This document shows positions 6,308-6,404 of a stretch of 6,404 nt of DNA, in pieces. This DNA comes from an uncultured Faecalibacterium sp. (GTDB lineage: Bacteria; Bacillota; Clostridia; Oscillospirales; Ruminococcaceae). The position numbers were made by a program, and so were the translations under genes. Each line of letters opens with the position of its first letter. Positions within the stretch are counted from its first letter, which is position 1. A model generated the notes under the pieces. The model made no database searches, was not told the DNA's origin, and worked only from the letters and a program-made list of their open reading frames with translations. The DNA lies in the NCBI GenBank assembly GCA_934561555.1, contig CAKTGQ010000049.1:1-6404 (forward strand), read 5' to 3'.

Positions 6308-6404
6308 TTACTGCGCCTTTGCGGCGACTTCCTGCTGCTTTTCCTTTTGCAGTTTACGGAACACCACAAAATAGGCCGGGATCAGGAAGAAGCAGGCAAA
6401 GAAC
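6308..6404 (-). CDS. C-terminal end of a membrane protein (partial)
   Basis: The last 31 codons and the TAA stop (6308-6310) of a gene entering from the right edge are visible. The peptide starts with a hydrophobic, aromatic run FFACFFLIPAYFVVF, which looks like the final transmembrane helix, followed by a charged cytoplasmic tail RKLQKEKQQEVAAKAQ. This is typical of a multi-pass transporter or other inner-membrane protein; the family cannot be told from so little. No clear GC-rich terminator follows before the extended -10 promoter about 40 bases on, so some read-through into the hydratase operon is possible. Confidence 0.7.
   Translation of the reverse strand, partial: FFACFFLIPAYFVVFRKLQKEKQQEVAAKAQ

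Overview
The window looks like ordinary chromosome from a GC-rich, anaerobic gut Firmicute of the Oscillospiraceae. A Faecalibacterium-like genome is my best guess, based on the short hairpin repeats in the gene gaps, the strong G/C preference at third codon positions and the gene content. That is an inference from memory, not a search result. Every supportable gene lies on the minus strand, so the window reads right to left.

Right edge to left edge: (1) 6308-6404, the last 31 codons of a membrane protein that begins outside the window. (2) 5983-6307, a 325-base gap with an extended -10 promoter (6262-6270), a pair of divergent hairpin repeats (about 6079-6196), a small stem-loop (6013-6031) and a ribosome binding site. 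(3) 3706-5982, a 758-residue aconitase-superfamily hydratase with intact iron-sulfur cysteines and unknown substrate. (4) 2831-3691, a 286-residue PHP-domain metal-dependent phosphoesterase. (5) 2562-2825, an 87-residue stand-alone TSCPD-domain protein. Genes 3 to 5 are separated by only 14 and 5 bases and form one operon, ending at a strong terminator (2512-2552). (6) 1987-2561, a 575-base gap holding that terminator, a 171-bp MITE-like repeat with 11-bp terminal inverted repeats, a second terminator overlapping the repeat's end, a perfect 16-bp stem-loop, and a candidate promoter. (7) 214-1986, a complete FAD-dependent oleate hydratase, apparently monocistronic, with a terminator at 118-167. 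(8) 1-117, no gene; a plausible minus-strand promoter near 14-42 probably serves a gene beyond the left edge.

The oleate hydratase would detoxify host or dietary unsaturated fatty acids by adding water to the cis-9 double bond. The three-gene operon has no obvious joint pathway: a putative [4Fe-4S] dehydratase, a nucleotide or RNA phosphoesterase and a small cysteine-rich protein. I see no mobile gene, phage gene, CRISPR array, tRNA or rRNA, and no convincing new system. The least routine parts are the paired hairpin repeats and how they sit against terminators and a promoter, and the unassigned hydratase operon.
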